A stretch of 58,932 nucleotides of DNA from JAZNQL01 sp045531205 (GTDB lineage: Bacteria > Bacillota > Clostridia > UMGS1883 > UMGS1540). The notes beneath the pieces were generated by a model. That model saw only the letters and a program-made list of their open reading frames with translations, had not been told where the DNA came from and made no database searches. The stretch lies in NCBI GenBank assembly GCA_045531205.1, contig JAZSDN010000095.1, forward strand, positions 1-58,932, read 5' to 3'. The first letter of the stretch is position 1. Each line of letters starts with the position of its first letter. Below are positions 16,608 to 25,394 of this stretch, in pieces. Made by a program: the position numbers and the translations under genes.

Positions 16608-17609
16608 TTATTGTTCTCTTAAAATCATTTCAGGCTCGGTTTCGGGTTCCTCTGTTTCTGTAACAGGAGGGGGAGTGGTCGGTGGTGCAGGCTCCGGCTT
16701 TGCAATATCAATAATAAGTGAAATAAGCTTTACAAGTAAAAATATTACAAAAGCAAGCAACACAGCACTCAATGATGCCTTTAATATTCCCTTTGACTTT
16801 TTGTTGGGTGCAAAACCGCTCTTTCTCGGGCGTACAATCATAGCAGTAACATTATCGTCTGCACCTCGTACAATAGCTTCGCTTATAAGTCTTTGAACAA
16901 GTCTTTCATCAGGAGAATTTAACGACATTATTCTTGCAATTCTCTCTTCGGGCAAAAAGTCTGTAAGTCCGTTAGAACAAATTAAAAATGCATCTCCCTT
17001 ATTTATAGGAATAGGGGAAGAATAATGCGGTTTTATTCCGCCTTGCGGAACAATACCAACGTATTTTGTAAGGAGAGAGCGTGACTCGTGTGTCATTTCT
17101 TCTTCTTTTCTTATTGCACCAACACTTAAAAGACGTGCGGTTTCGGTATCATCTTCCGAAATTCTGTTAAGTCTGCCATATTGATAAGCATAAACTCTGG
17201 CGTTGCCTACATTCACAGCAGTTGCAACGTCCTGATTTATTATAAGCATAGCAAGGGATGCACCCGATGCACCGCCCGGACCAACACTGCCAAGAGAATT
17301 TACAATTCCGTTTGCATTGTCTAAATAGTCTTCTATCAAAGAAGGAGTATCATCTAAAGTTGACGCAAGTAACTTTGTTTGATAATTTTTCAAAGATGAA
17401 AGCACTTTAAATGCAGCAGTTTCGATATTTATACCGCTTCCTATGCCATTAGAAACGGCAAAAATTCCTGATTTTCCGTTAACCGATCTTGTAACTGTTC
17501 TGTCAACCGGAACAGACCCTTCAAGAGGGCATGAACCGTTTATGTAAAAATTGTCACTCATATAATCAGTAAGCTTTGTACAGCGTAATGTTGCACTGAT
17601 TTTTGACAC
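16608..17609 (-). CDS. Membrane-anchored PP2C-like protein with substituted metal-binding residues (probable pseudophosphatase)
   Basis: 333 aa. Residues about 1-255 follow the PP2C/Stp fold in order, but key acidic residues are changed. The DGMGG motif reads SNGIGSG, the GDSR motif reads GNARVY, and SDGL reads SNGLTDFL, while the terminal DN of GADDNVTAMIV and the N-terminal SDNFYI aspartate remain. PP2C phosphatases need these aspartates to hold the metal pair, so catalysis is doubtful. A transmembrane helix (about residues 275-300) and a Pro/Thr/Glu-rich tail (PAPPTTPPPVTETEEPE) follow, so the PP2C part should be cytoplasmic and the tail outside. The frame could begin at an ATG at 17618, but AGAAAGG touches it. 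The GTG at 17609 has proper spacing. The gene has a strong promoter and tadA follows it. Confidence 0.8.
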   Translation of the reverse strand: MSKISATLRCTKLTDYMSDNFYINGSCPLEGSVPVDRTVTRSVNGKSGIFAVSNGIGSGINIETAAFKVLSSLKNYQTKLLASTLDDTPSLIEDYLDNANGIVNSLGSVGPGGASGASLAMLIINQDVATAVNVGNARVYAYQYGRLNRISEDDTETARLLSVGAIRKEEEMTHESRSLLTKYVGIVPQGGIKPHYSSPIPINKGDAFLICSNGLTDFLPEERIARIMSLNSPDERLVQRLISEAIVRGADDNVTAMIVRPRKSGFAPNKKSKGILKASLSAVLLAFVIFLLVKLISLIIDIAKPEPAPPTTPPPVTETEEPETEPEMILREQ

Positions 17610-17656
17610 TTTTATCATCCTTTCTTTTGTGGGAAATGAAAAAACTCCCTTTTTTA

Positions 17657-17686
17657 ATTATATGACAAAATATGACTCTTTGTCAA
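17657..17686 (-). promoter_or_regulatory. Predicted strong promoter of the PP2C-like gene
   Basis: On the minus strand a perfect TTGACA (17686-17681), an 18-bp spacer and a perfect TATAAT (17662-17657), about 40 bp before the start codon. Confidence 0.7.
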
Positions 17687-17794
17687 GTCTATAATTGTAA
17701 ACCCACTGTAAACAAAAATATAAATTTAAAATAGCTATTGTATTTTAAGCTTTTTTTTGTTACAATTATTTTAGCATCGAAAGGAGATAATGCT

Positions 17795-18739
17795 ATGAAA
17801 GATAAAAAGGAACATATCACCAGTATAGGCGGACAGGCTGTTATAGAGGGTGTTATGATGCGAGGCCCCAAAGGAACCGCACTCGCTGTCAGAAAAAGTG
17901 ACGGCGAAATACACGTAGAACAACTGCCCGTAGGAAACGGTGTTTCAAAATATAAAATTTTAAGATGGCCTTTGATAAGAGGTGTTGTTAATCTTATACT
18001 TTCTCTTGTTATAGGAATTAAAGCCTTGACAAGAAGTGCAGATTTTATGGATTTGGAAGATGATTCATACAAGCCTTCAAAGTTTGAAGAGTGGCTTGAC
18101 AGAAAATTTGGCGATAAAATCAAAGATATAGTAATTTATTTTGCGGTATTTATTTCGCTTATTTTCAGTATAGGCTTATTTATACTTCTGCCAACTGTTA
18201 TTGCAAGCGTATTTACAAAAATACCGGGTTTGAGCGGATTTGTAAAGACTTTGCTTGAAGGCGTTATAAGAATAACAATCTTTTTGGTTTATATTATTCT
18301 TATTTCAAAAATGGAAGATATAAAGCGTGTTTTTGAATACCACGGCGCAGAACATAAAACAATTTTCGCATACGAACATGGCGAAGAATTAACCCCCGAA
18401 AACGTAAGAAAGTATTCACGCCTTCACCCAAGATGCGGTACAAGCTTTCTTGTTTTTGTAATGATAATAAGTATAATTGTTTTCTCGTTTTTATCGTGGG
18501 AAAATGTGTTTATTAGAATAGCTTCAAGACTTCTTCTTTTACCCGTTGTAGCAGGTATTAGTTATGAAATTATAAAGTGGGCAGGCAGAAGTAATTCTAA
18601 AATCGTTCAGCTTTTAAGCAAACCAGGTATGTGGCTTCAGTACTTAACAACACGCGAGCCTGATGATTCACAGCTTGAAGTTGCAATAGCTTCCCTCAAT
18701 GCGGTAAGAACCGATAACAGCGAGGACGATAAATGGTGA
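17795..18739 (+). CDS. yqhQ: YqhQ-like membrane protein (DUF1385)
   Basis: 314-aa membrane protein of the DUF1385/YqhQ family, conserved in Firmicutes but of unsettled function. The family opening GGQAVIEGVMMRGPKG is at about residues 11-26. Two or more hydrophobic segments follow (IYFAVFISLIFSIGLFILL and the next ones), then the conserved FEYHGAEHKTIFAYEHGE block and RLHPRCGTSFL. The frame extends to 17738, but AAAGGAGATA at 17780-17789 identifies the ATG at 17795 as the start. Its stop overlaps the prmC start, so the two genes are translationally coupled, an arrangement I recall from other Firmicutes near prfA. Confidence 0.88.
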   Translation: MKDKKEHITSIGGQAVIEGVMMRGPKGTALAVRKSDGEIHVEQLPVGNGVSKYKILRWPLIRGVVNLILSLVIGIKALTRSADFMDLEDDSYKPSKFEEWLDRKFGDKIKDIVIYFAVFISLIFSIGLFILLPTVIASVFTKIPGLSGFVKTLLEGVIRITIFLVYIILISKMEDIKRVFEYHGAEHKTIFAYEHGEELTPENVRKYSRLHPRCGTSFLVFVMIISIIVFSFLSWENVFIRIASRLLLLPVVAGISYEIIKWAGRSNSKIVQLLSKPGMWLQYLTTREPDDSQLEVAIASLNAVRTDNSEDDKW

Positions 18740-19536
18740 TTTCTGTACACGAACTTATAAATAATTCGGGAATAGAAAAACTTGATGCGGAAGTTATTTT
18801 AGCTCATCTTTTAAAATGTAAAAGAAGCGACTTTATTCTTAACGGGAAAAGTCCTGTAGATAAAGAAATTTGTGAAAAATTTTTTGAGTGTGTAAAAAAA
18901 AGACAGCAAGGCTGTCCTGTTGCTTATATTATTGGTGAAAAAGAATTTTACTCTTTGCCTTTTTATGTAAGTGAAGATTGCCTTATTCCAAGACCTGATA
19001 CTGAAATTTTAACTGAATGGGGAATAGAAAAAGCAAAAGGGAAAAGAGTGCTTGATTTATGCTCTGGTTCAGGTTGCATAGGCGTTTGTGTTGCACATTA
19101 CGCGGGTGCTTGCGTAACCTTTGCTGATATATCCGAAAAAGCATTGAAAATTGCATCAAAAAACGCCGAAAGAAACGGCGTTTTGGGAAAGTTTTTAAAA
19201 CTCGATATTTTGAATGATGATATAGATGGAGAGTTTGATGTTATCTTATCAAACCCGCCTTATATTGAAAGCGAAGAAGTTAAAAAACTCGATACCGACG
19301 TTAAAGATTACGAACCGCATCTCGCTTTAGACGGAGGGGATGACGGATTAAAATTTTACCCTGTAATAATTGAAAAAGCAAAAAAAGTACTAGCAAAAAA
19401 TGGTTATTTAGGGCTTGAAGTAGGCCACACACAGGCGCACACGGTTGCAGAAATGATGCAAAAAGCAGGTTTTAAAACAGAGCTTATTGCAGATTTAGGC
19501 GACATTTTAAGAGTCTGTGCAGGTCAAAAAGAATAA
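18733..19536 (+). CDS. prmC: Peptide chain release factor glutamine methyltransferase
   Basis: S-adenosylmethionine-dependent N5-glutamine methyltransferase, 267 aa, that methylates the GGQ glutamine of release factors RF1 and RF2. It has the SAM-binding motif LDLCSGSGCIGV (about residues 112-123) and the catalytic NPPY (SNPPYIESEEV, about residue 174), plus the family LIPRPDTEILTEW segment. It starts inside the end of yqhQ (7-bp overlap). Its stop codon directly abuts the stop of cca on the other strand with no terminator between them. Confidence 0.93.
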   Translation: MVISVHELINNSGIEKLDAEVILAHLLKCKRSDFILNGKSPVDKEICEKFFECVKKRQQGCPVAYIIGEKEFYSLPFYVSEDCLIPRPDTEILTEWGIEKAKGKRVLDLCSGSGCIGVCVAHYAGACVTFADISEKALKIASKNAERNGVLGKFLKLDILNDDIDGEFDVILSNPPYIESEEVKKLDTDVKDYEPHLALDGGDDGLKFYPVIIEKAKKVLAKNGYLGLEVGHTQAHTVAEMMQKAGFKTELIADLGDILRVCAGQKE

Positions 19537-20652
19537 TTATTGCAATTTTTTTGCAAATTCCAAAAGAGAAATTTTATCGTTTTTTATTTTCTTAAAAACA
19601 ACATTGTAAAGAAGTTCGTTTTGAACTTCTTTTATTTTTTTGCCAAAAAATCCTATCTCTTTTAAATCATTTCCTGAAATTGCAAGCTGACTTATTTTAT
19701 AGCAGGGATTTTCTTTTAAAAAGAGGGTTAAAGTTTCTATTTCGTTGTTCATTTCAAAAACTTCAAAAACAACATCTTCGTTGTATTTTTGCAAAAGAGT
19801 AAAAGGTGAGTTATCTTTTTTATAATGATTTGCCAAAATTAAAATTTTTTGTGAAATGGCACAAGGTAATCTAAAATTTTTAAGGATGGCTTCTTTGTTT
19901 TCAAGGTTGTGAATTAAAAAAGCAAACCTCATATAAGGGTTTTGGGGTAAAGATTCAAAATCATTATCGGGCAGAGTAAAGTTTTCTATAAATAAATTTA
20001 TTATTTCAGAAAATTCTAGAATAATTTCAGATGCAAAAATTCCGCCTAAAAGCTTTATAAATTCTTCTGTAATTCGTTCTTTGGCAATGCTTTTTAAAAG
20101 ATTTTTATTAGAAAGCATTGCTTTTTTTGTGTTTTCTTCTATACTAAAGCCTAACAGAGAAGCAAAACGCATTGCACGGATAATTCGCAAGGCATCTTCA
20201 CGAAAACGCAAATCAGCATCTCCGACACAACGGATAATTTTATTTTCTATATCCTGCTTACCGCCAAATAAATCTGTAATGCCTTTATCAGGATGATATG
20301 CCATAGCGTTTACTGTAAAATCACGGCGGGACAAATCCTGCTCAAGGCTTTTAACAAAATTAACGGTTTCGGGTCTGCGGTTATCTTTGTAGTCGGATTC
20401 TGTTCGAAAGGTTGTTACCTCAACGCCTTCGCCGTTTTCTAAAACAAGAACAGTTCCAAAGCGTACACCCTGCATTACAACATTTTTGAAGCAGGAACAG
20501 ATTTCTTCGGGCAGGGCAGAGGTGCAAATATCGTAATCGTGCACAGGATTAGAAAGCAAAAAATCGCGCACACATCCACCCACGACATAAGCTTCAAAAC
20601 CGCGGGAATTTAAAGTATTTATTATTTTTAAAGGTAAACTTTTAATTTTCAT
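19537..20652 (-). CDS. cca: CCA tRNA nucleotidyltransferase
   Basis: Class II nucleotidyltransferase, 371 aa, that builds or repairs the 3' CCA of tRNAs. The N-terminal catalytic region has VGGCVRDFLL, the metal-binding DYDICT and the ERD-like DLSRRDFTVNAMAYH, followed by the FREDALRIIRAMRFASLLGF neck. The C-terminal half is shorter than in many CCA enzymes, and a C-terminal HD domain is not evident. A poly(A) polymerase role cannot be fully excluded, but no second family member is visible. Its predicted -10 box is only 6 bp before the ATG and there is no ribosome binding site, so the mRNA may be leaderless. Confidence 0.9.
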   Translation of the reverse strand: MKIKSLPLKIINTLNSRGFEAYVVGGCVRDFLLSNPVHDYDICTSALPEEICSCFKNVVMQGVRFGTVLVLENGEGVEVTTFRTESDYKDNRRPETVNFVKSLEQDLSRRDFTVNAMAYHPDKGITDLFGGKQDIENKIIRCVGDADLRFREDALRIIRAMRFASLLGFSIEENTKKAMLSNKNLLKSIAKERITEEFIKLLGGIFASEIILEFSEIINLFIENFTLPDNDFESLPQNPYMRFAFLIHNLENKEAILKNFRLPCAISQKILILANHYKKDNSPFTLLQKYNEDVVFEVFEMNNEIETLTLFLKENPCYKISQLAISGNDLKEIGFFGKKIKEVQNELLYNVVFKKIKNDKISLLEFAKKLQ

Positions 20653-20658
20653 AGAAGT

Positions 20659-20687
20659 ATAATAACATTTTTTTGATTTAAAATCAA
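20659..20687 (-). promoter_or_regulatory. Predicted promoter of cca (leaderless transcript likely)
   Basis: On the minus strand TTGATT (20687-20682), 17 bp, TATTAT (20664-20659). Only ACTTCT separates the -10 box from the ATG, which puts the expected transcription start at or within a base or two of the start codon. Confidence 0.5.
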
Positions 20688-20769
20688 TAACTCCGTAAAG
20701 AATTCTTTGAGAAAACAGAAGAATGACGAAGAAAAATGAAAAAAACGTAAGATAACTTTCAAAAAAAGG

Positions 20770-20798
20770 TAGACAAATTTTAGAAATTGAGTTATAAT
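20770..20798 (+). promoter_or_regulatory. Predicted promoter of rsfS-leuS and downstream genes
   Basis: TAGACA (20770-20775), 17 bp, perfect TATAAT (20793-20798). The start point near 20805 lies downstream of the longest possible rsfS start (20787) and upstream of its real ribosome binding site at 20820. It is the only convincing promoter found at the head of the 20-kb plus-strand gene run. Confidence 0.65.
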
Positions 20799-20834
20799 AA
20801 AGTGATATATTATATTATAGAAGGAGTGGATTTT

Positions 20835-21185
20835 TTGGAATCAAGAGAAAAGGCATTAAAGATTGCCGAAATTTTAGATTCAAAAAAAGCTAAAGAAATA
20901 CAAGTACTGAAGCTTGCTGACCTTACCACTGTTACAGATTACTTTGTAATATGCACAGGTAATTCGGTAACACAGGTTAAAGCTTTGGCGGATGAGGTTG
21001 AAGAAAAGCTTGCGGAAATGGGCGAAACGCCGTTAAGTATTGAAGGATACCGCTCGGCAGGATGGGTTTTAATAGATTTAGGTGACGTTGTTGTTCACAT
21101 ATTTACAAAAGAAATGCGCGAGTTTTACGGTCTTGAAAGACTGTGGAGCGATGCTGAAAAAGAAGATATAGAGTTTGAAGAATAA
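20835..21185 (+). CDS. rsfS: Ribosomal silencing factor RsfS
   Basis: 116-aa RsfS/Iojap family protein that binds uL14 on the large ribosomal subunit and blocks subunit joining when nutrients are short. The family core VTDYFVICTGNS, EGYRSAGWVLIDLGDVVVHIF and REFYGLERLWSDA is complete. The frame is open from 20787, but that segment lies inside the promoter. AGAAGGAGTGG followed by a TTG at 20835 gives MESREKALKI, the normal family N-terminus. leuS follows after 31 bp. Confidence 0.93.
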   Translation: MESREKALKIAEILDSKKAKEIQVLKLADLTTVTDYFVICTGNSVTQVKALADEVEEKLAEMGETPLSIEGYRSAGWVLIDLGDVVVHIFTKEMREFYGLERLWSDAEKEDIEFEE

Positions 21186-21216
21186 GCTTTAGGGCTTTTT
21201 GAAAGGAACGATAGAA

Positions 21217-23631
21217 ATGGAATACAATTTTAGTGCCATTGAAAAAAAGTGGCAGAAATTCTGGGACGAAAACGAAACATTTAAAGCAGGAGAAGATACA
21301 TCAAAGCCTAAATTTTACGGCTTGGTAGAATTCCCTTATCCTTCAGGTCACGGTCTTCATGTAGGACATCCGAGAAGTTATACAGCACTTGATATTCTTT
21401 CAAGAAAGAGAAGAATGGACGGTTATAATGTACTTTATCCTATGGGGTGGGACGCATTTGGTCTTCCTACAGAAAACTTTGCAATACAAAACAAAATTCA
21501 TCCAAGTATTGTAACAAAGAAAAATGTTGAAAATTTTAAACGTCAGCTTAAAAGTATTGGCTTTTCGTTTGACTGGTCAAAAGAAATAAACACAACCGAT
21601 CCTAAATATTATAAGTGGACACAGTGGATATTCTTACAGCTTTTCAAAAAGGGACTTGCATACAAGCAGGAAATGCCTGTAAACTGGTGTACACAGTGTA
21701 AAGTAGGTCTTGCAAACGAAGAAGTTGTAAATGCTGTTTGCGAGCGTTGCGGCGGGGAAGTTATACAGAAAAACAGAAGTCAGTGGATGCTTCGCATTAC
21801 AGAATATGCACAAAGACTTATTGATGACTTGGACGGTCTTGACTTTATAGAAAAAGTTTCTGTTCAGCAGAAAAACTGGATAGGACGTTCGGAAGGTGCA
21901 GAGGTTGACTTTGCGCTTTCGGGACTTGATAAAAAAATAAGAGTTTACACAACAAGACCTGATACACTTTACGGTGCTACTTATATGGTAATATCGCCCG
22001 AGCATCATATAATTGAAGAACTTTCGGACAAAATTTCCAATATGGATGCAGTAAAAGAATATCAGCAGTTTGCTGCAAAGAAAACAGAGTTTGAAAGAAC
22101 TGAACTCTCAAAAGAAAAAACAGGTGTTGAGCTTTGCGGCATAAAGGCAGTAAACCCTGTTAACGGAAAAGAAATTCCTGTATGGATTTCGGACTATGTT
22201 CTTACAACCTACGGCACAGGTGCGATTATGGCAGTTCCCGCACACGACACACGTGACTGGGAATTTGCAAAGAAATTTAATCTTCCCATAATTGAGGTTG
22301 TAGCAGGTGGCGAAAATGTTCAGGAAGAAGCTTACACAGACGTTTCTGACGGTGTTATGGTAAACTCTGGCTCCCTTACAGGTCTTAAGGTTAAAGATGC
22401 TATAAAGGCAATAATTGATGAGCTTGAAGAAAAAGGTATTGGCGAAAGAAAAGTAAACTTCAAGCTTCGTGACTGGGTATTTTCACGCCAGAGATACTGG
22501 GGAGAGCCTATTCCGCTTATCTGGTGTGACAAGTGCGGATGGGTACCTGTTCCTGAAGAAGAATTACCTTTAACATTGCCTGATATTGATGACTTTGCAC
22601 CTACAGAAGACGGTGAAACACCTTTGGCAAGAGCTACTGAATGGATAAACACAACCTGTCCTCATTGCGGAGCTCCTGCAAAGAGAGAAACTGATACAAT
22701 GCCCCAGTGGGCAGGTTCATCCTGGTACTTCTTAAGATATATTGACCCTGAAAATGACGATTTTCTTGCAGCTAAAGAAAAGATAAATTACTGGATGCCT
22801 GTTGACTGGTACAACGGAGGTATGGAACATACAACACTTCATCTTTTGTATTCAAGATTCTGGCACAAGTTCTTATATGACATTGGTGTTGTTAACACAA
22901 AGGAACCATATAAGAAACGTACTTCGCACGGAATGATTTTAGGCGAAAACAACGAAAAGATGTCAAAATCAAGAGGTAACGTAGTAAATCCCGATGAAGT
23001 TGTAAATAACTTTGGTGCAGATACATTCAGAACTTATGAAATGTTTATTGGTGCATTTGACCAGTCTACACCATGGTCTGAAAACGGGGTAAAGGGTTGT
23101 CATAAATTTATTGAAAGAGTATGGAATTTACAGGATATGCTGACAGATTCCGAAGAATATACCCCCGAGCTTGAAAAGAACATTCACAAGACAATAAAGA
23201 AAGCAGGCGAGGATATTGAAAAAATGAAATTCAATACTGCTATAGCTGCTATGATGAGTCTTGTAAATGATATGTACAGAATCGGCAAGGTAAGCAGAAA
23301 AGATTTGAAGGCATTACTTCTTATTTTAAGTCCTACAGCACCTCATATTACAGAAGAAATGTGGGAGAAAAACAATTTCGGCGGTTATATTCACGATATG
23401 GCATGGCCCGAATATGACGAAAGCAAAACAGTAGACGATGAAGTTGAAATTGTTGTTCAGGAAAACGGAAAAATCAGAGGAAAAATGCTGGTTGCAAAGG
23501 GTAAAGACAGAGATTCTTTAGCAAGTATTGTTTTAGAAAGCCAAATTGTAAAGAGCTTTACGGAAGGTAAAACTGTTGTAAAGGTTATTGCAGTACCCGA
23601 CAAGCTTGTAAACATTGTTGTAAAGGGATGA
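21217..23631 (+). CDS. leuS: Leucyl-tRNA synthetase
   Basis: Class I aminoacyl-tRNA synthetase, 804 aa, full bacterial length, charging tRNA-Leu. The HIGH motif appears as HVGH in YPSGHGLHVGHPRSYT, and KMSKS is intact in NNEKMSKSRGNVVNPDEV. The CP1 editing domain lies between them, with the TTRPDTLYGATYMV threonine-rich region. A zinc ribbon is visible (CTQCKVGLANEEVVNAVCERCG). The start is placed at the ATG at 21217, after GAAAGGAACG, rather than six codons upstream. No T-box leader precedes it; the gene appears to be transcribed with rsfS. Confidence 0.97.
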   Translation: MEYNFSAIEKKWQKFWDENETFKAGEDTSKPKFYGLVEFPYPSGHGLHVGHPRSYTALDILSRKRRMDGYNVLYPMGWDAFGLPTENFAIQNKIHPSIVTKKNVENFKRQLKSIGFSFDWSKEINTTDPKYYKWTQWIFLQLFKKGLAYKQEMPVNWCTQCKVGLANEEVVNAVCERCGGEVIQKNRSQWMLRITEYAQRLIDDLDGLDFIEKVSVQQKNWIGRSEGAEVDFALSGLDKKIRVYTTRPDTLYGATYMVISPEHHIIEELSDKISNMDAVKEYQQFAAKKTEFERTELSKEKTGVELCGIKAVNPVNGKEIPVWISDYVLTTYGTGAIMAVPAHDTRDWEFAKKFNLPIIEVVAGGENVQEEAYTDVSDGVMVNSGSLTGLKVKDAIKAIIDELEEKGIGERKVNFKLRDWVFSRQRYWGEPIPLIWCDKCGWVPVPEEELPLTLPDIDDFAPTEDGETPLARATEWINTTCPHCGAPAKRETDTMPQWAGSSWYFLRYIDPENDDFLAAKEKINYWMPVDWYNGGMEHTTLHLLYSRFWHKFLYDIGVVNTKEPYKKRTSHGMILGENNEKMSKSRGNVVNPDEVVNNFGADTFRTYEMFIGAFDQSTPWSENGVKGCHKFIERVWNLQDMLTDSEEYTPELEKNIHKTIKKAGEDIEKMKFNTAIAAMMSLVNDMYRIGKVSRKDLKALLLILSPTAPHITEEMWEKNNFGGYIHDMAWPEYDESKTVDDEVEIVVQENGKIRGKMLVAKGKDRDSLASIVLESQIVKSFTEGKTVVKVIAVPDKLVNIVVKG

Positions 23632-23635
23632 AAAA

Positions 23636-24514
23636 ATGATTAAAAGTATGACAGGCTATGGCTCTGCCGAGATTACGGAGAATGGCAGAAAAATCTCGGT
23701 AGAAATAAAGAGCGTAAATCATCGTTATAAAGATTTAAATGTAAGAGTGCCAAGAAACTACGGCTACCTTGAAGATGTTGTAAGAACAGAAATTTCAAGC
23801 TTTTTGCAAAGAGGTAAAACAGATGTTTATGTATCTATGGAACAGGTAGAAGGCGAAAACTACGAGGTTTCTGTTAACACAGAGGTAGCAAAGGGATATT
23901 ACAAGGCTCTTGAAACTATAAAAAATGAGCTTGATTTGAAAGACACTATTTCTCTTACAAATATTATAAAGTTTTCTGATATTTTCAACGTTCAGAAGCC
24001 TGACGAGGACGATGAAGAAATAATTGCACTTGCAAAGAAGGTTATTTGTGAGGCAGGGAAATCATTTACCGAAATGAGAAGCAGAGAGGGCGAAAAGCTT
24101 TATGAAGATATGCTTGGCGGTTTGTGCGATATAGAAAGCCTGCTTTCTAAAATAGAAGACCGTGCGCCAAGCATTGTAAAGGAATATTCGGTAAGATTAA
24201 GAGAAAGAATGCAGGAAATTTTAGACGAAACAACTGTTGACGAAGGCAGACTTTTAAATGAAGTTGCAATATTTTCGGACAGAGTAAATATAAACGAAGA
24301 AATTATAAGACTTAAAAGTCACTTTGCGCAGATGAGAGAAATGCTTGCGTCAAGTGAACCTGTTGGAAGAAAGCTTGATTTTCTTATTCAGGAAATGAAC
24401 AGGGAAACAAACACAATTGGTTCAAAATCAAATGATTTAGACGTTGCAAAAATAGTTATAGATATAAAATCAGGCATAGAAAAACTGCGTGAGCAGGTAC
24501 AGAACGTTGAGTGA
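23636..24514 (+). CDS. yicC: YicC-family endoribonuclease
   Basis: 292-aa YicC/YloC protein. It begins with the invariant MIKSMTGYG and the EIKSVNHRYKDLNVRVPR block and ends with the DUF1732-type C-terminus SEPVGRKLDFLIQEMNRETNTIGSKS. Members have been described as RNases acting on RNA 3' ends or small RNAs; the substrate here is unknown. It lies 4 bp after leuS and 9 bp before remA, an order (yicC-remA-gmk-rpoZ-coaBC-priA-def-fmt-rsmB) widely conserved in Firmicutes. Confidence 0.93.
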   Translation: MIKSMTGYGSAEITENGRKISVEIKSVNHRYKDLNVRVPRNYGYLEDVVRTEISSFLQRGKTDVYVSMEQVEGENYEVSVNTEVAKGYYKALETIKNELDLKDTISLTNIIKFSDIFNVQKPDEDDEEIIALAKKVICEAGKSFTEMRSREGEKLYEDMLGGLCDIESLLSKIEDRAPSIVKEYSVRLRERMQEILDETTVDEGRLLNEVAIFSDRVNINEEIIRLKSHFAQMREMLASSEPVGRKLDFLIQEMNRETNTIGSKSNDLDVAKIVIDIKSGIEKLREQVQNVE

Positions 24515-24523
24515 GGTATTAAT

Positions 24524-24799
24524 ATGCAGTTTATAAACATAGGTTTTGGCAACATGGTATCATCCTCAAGGCTTATATCTTTGGTAAGTCCTGAATCTGC
24601 ACCCATTAAGCGTATGATTCAGGATGCAAGAGAAAGAGGTACTTTGATTGATGCAACATACGGAAGAAAAACCAGAGCTGTTTTGGTTATGGACAGCGAC
24701 CATATTGTTCTTTCGGCGATTATGCCTGAAACCATAGCGGGAAGACTTGGAATAAAGCTTTCGGAGCTTGATAAGGAGGATGAGTTCGATGAAGAATAA
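24524..24799 (+). CDS. remA: Extracellular matrix regulator RemA (DUF370)
   Basis: 91-aa DNA-binding regulator. The family N-terminus QFINIGFGNMVSSSRLISLVSPESAPIKR and the GTLIDATYGRKTRAVLVMDS block are intact. In Bacillus subtilis RemA activates biofilm matrix and osmoprotection operons; in clostridia, targets are less clear. It overlaps the start of gmk by 11 bp, so the two are translationally coupled, with the AAGGAGG for gmk lying inside the remA coding sequence. Confidence 0.93.
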   Translation: MQFINIGFGNMVSSSRLISLVSPESAPIKRMIQDARERGTLIDATYGRKTRAVLVMDSDHIVLSAIMPETIAGRLGIKLSELDKEDEFDEE

Positions 24800-25394
24800 G
24801 GGACTTGTTCTTGTGGTGTCCGGTCCTTCTGGAGTTGGAAAGGACACAGTTTTAGAAAGGTTTTTTGAAAAAAGCCGTAATACTGAAAAATCGGTATCTG
24901 CTACAACCCGTGATATGAGAGAGGGCGAAATAAACGGCAAGGATTATTATTTTATTTCGAAGGATGAGTTTAAGAAAAGAATTGCAGAAAACGATTTTCT
25001 TGAATATGCAGAATATTGCGGTAATTTTTACGGAACACCTAAAAAAGAGCTTTTTTCCAGAATAGACCAGGGAATAAATGTTATACTTAAAATTGAGGTA
25101 CAGGGTGGAGCACAGATAAAAGAAAAATGTCCTGACGGAGTTTTTGTATTTATTGCACCACCTTCGCGTGAAGAATTAAGAAGACGTTTGACAGAAAGAG
25201 GAACCGACACCCCTGAAGCTATTGAAAAAAGAATAGAAACAGCATTTTCGGAAGCAAAAGCAATGGAGCATTACGATTATGTTATTGTAAATGATGACCT
25301 TGACACAGCTGTTTGCGACCTTGAATGTATAATAAAAAGCGAATCCTTAAAGGTAGAAAGAAATCTTAATATAAAAGGAGAATTGTTAAAATGA
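24789..25394 (+). CDS. gmk: Guanylate kinase
   Basis: 201-aa enzyme converting GMP plus ATP to GDP plus ADP. The P-loop GPSGVGKDTVLERF (about residues 11-24), the GMP-binding SATTRDMREGEINGKDYYF segment and the LEYAEYCGNFYGTP block are canonical. Three in-frame starts exist (24768, 24780, 24789). Only the ATG at 24789 has correct spacing from AAGGAGG at 24773-24779, so it is chosen. The stop overlaps the rpoZ start (ATGA). Confidence 0.95.
   Translation: MKNKGLVLVVSGPSGVGKDTVLERFFEKSRNTEKSVSATTRDMREGEINGKDYYFISKDEFKKRIAENDFLEYAEYCGNFYGTPKKELFSRIDQGINVILKIEVQGGAQIKEKCPDGVFVFIAPPSREELRRRLTERGTDTPEAIEKRIETAFSEAKAMEHYDYVIVNDDLDTAVCDLECIIKSESLKVERNLNIKGELLK

Noticed and set aside
17738..17794. 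N-terminal extension of yqhQ giving a hydrophobic leader (MYFKLFFVTIIL...)
   Set aside because: A strong ribosome binding site AAAGGAGATA lies inside it, ahead of the ATG at 17795, so it is untranslated leader.
20687..21216. Possible T-box or other leader element for leuS
   Set aside because: The region is filled by a divergent promoter and rsfS; no specifier loop or T-box sequence and no antiterminator hairpin is visible.
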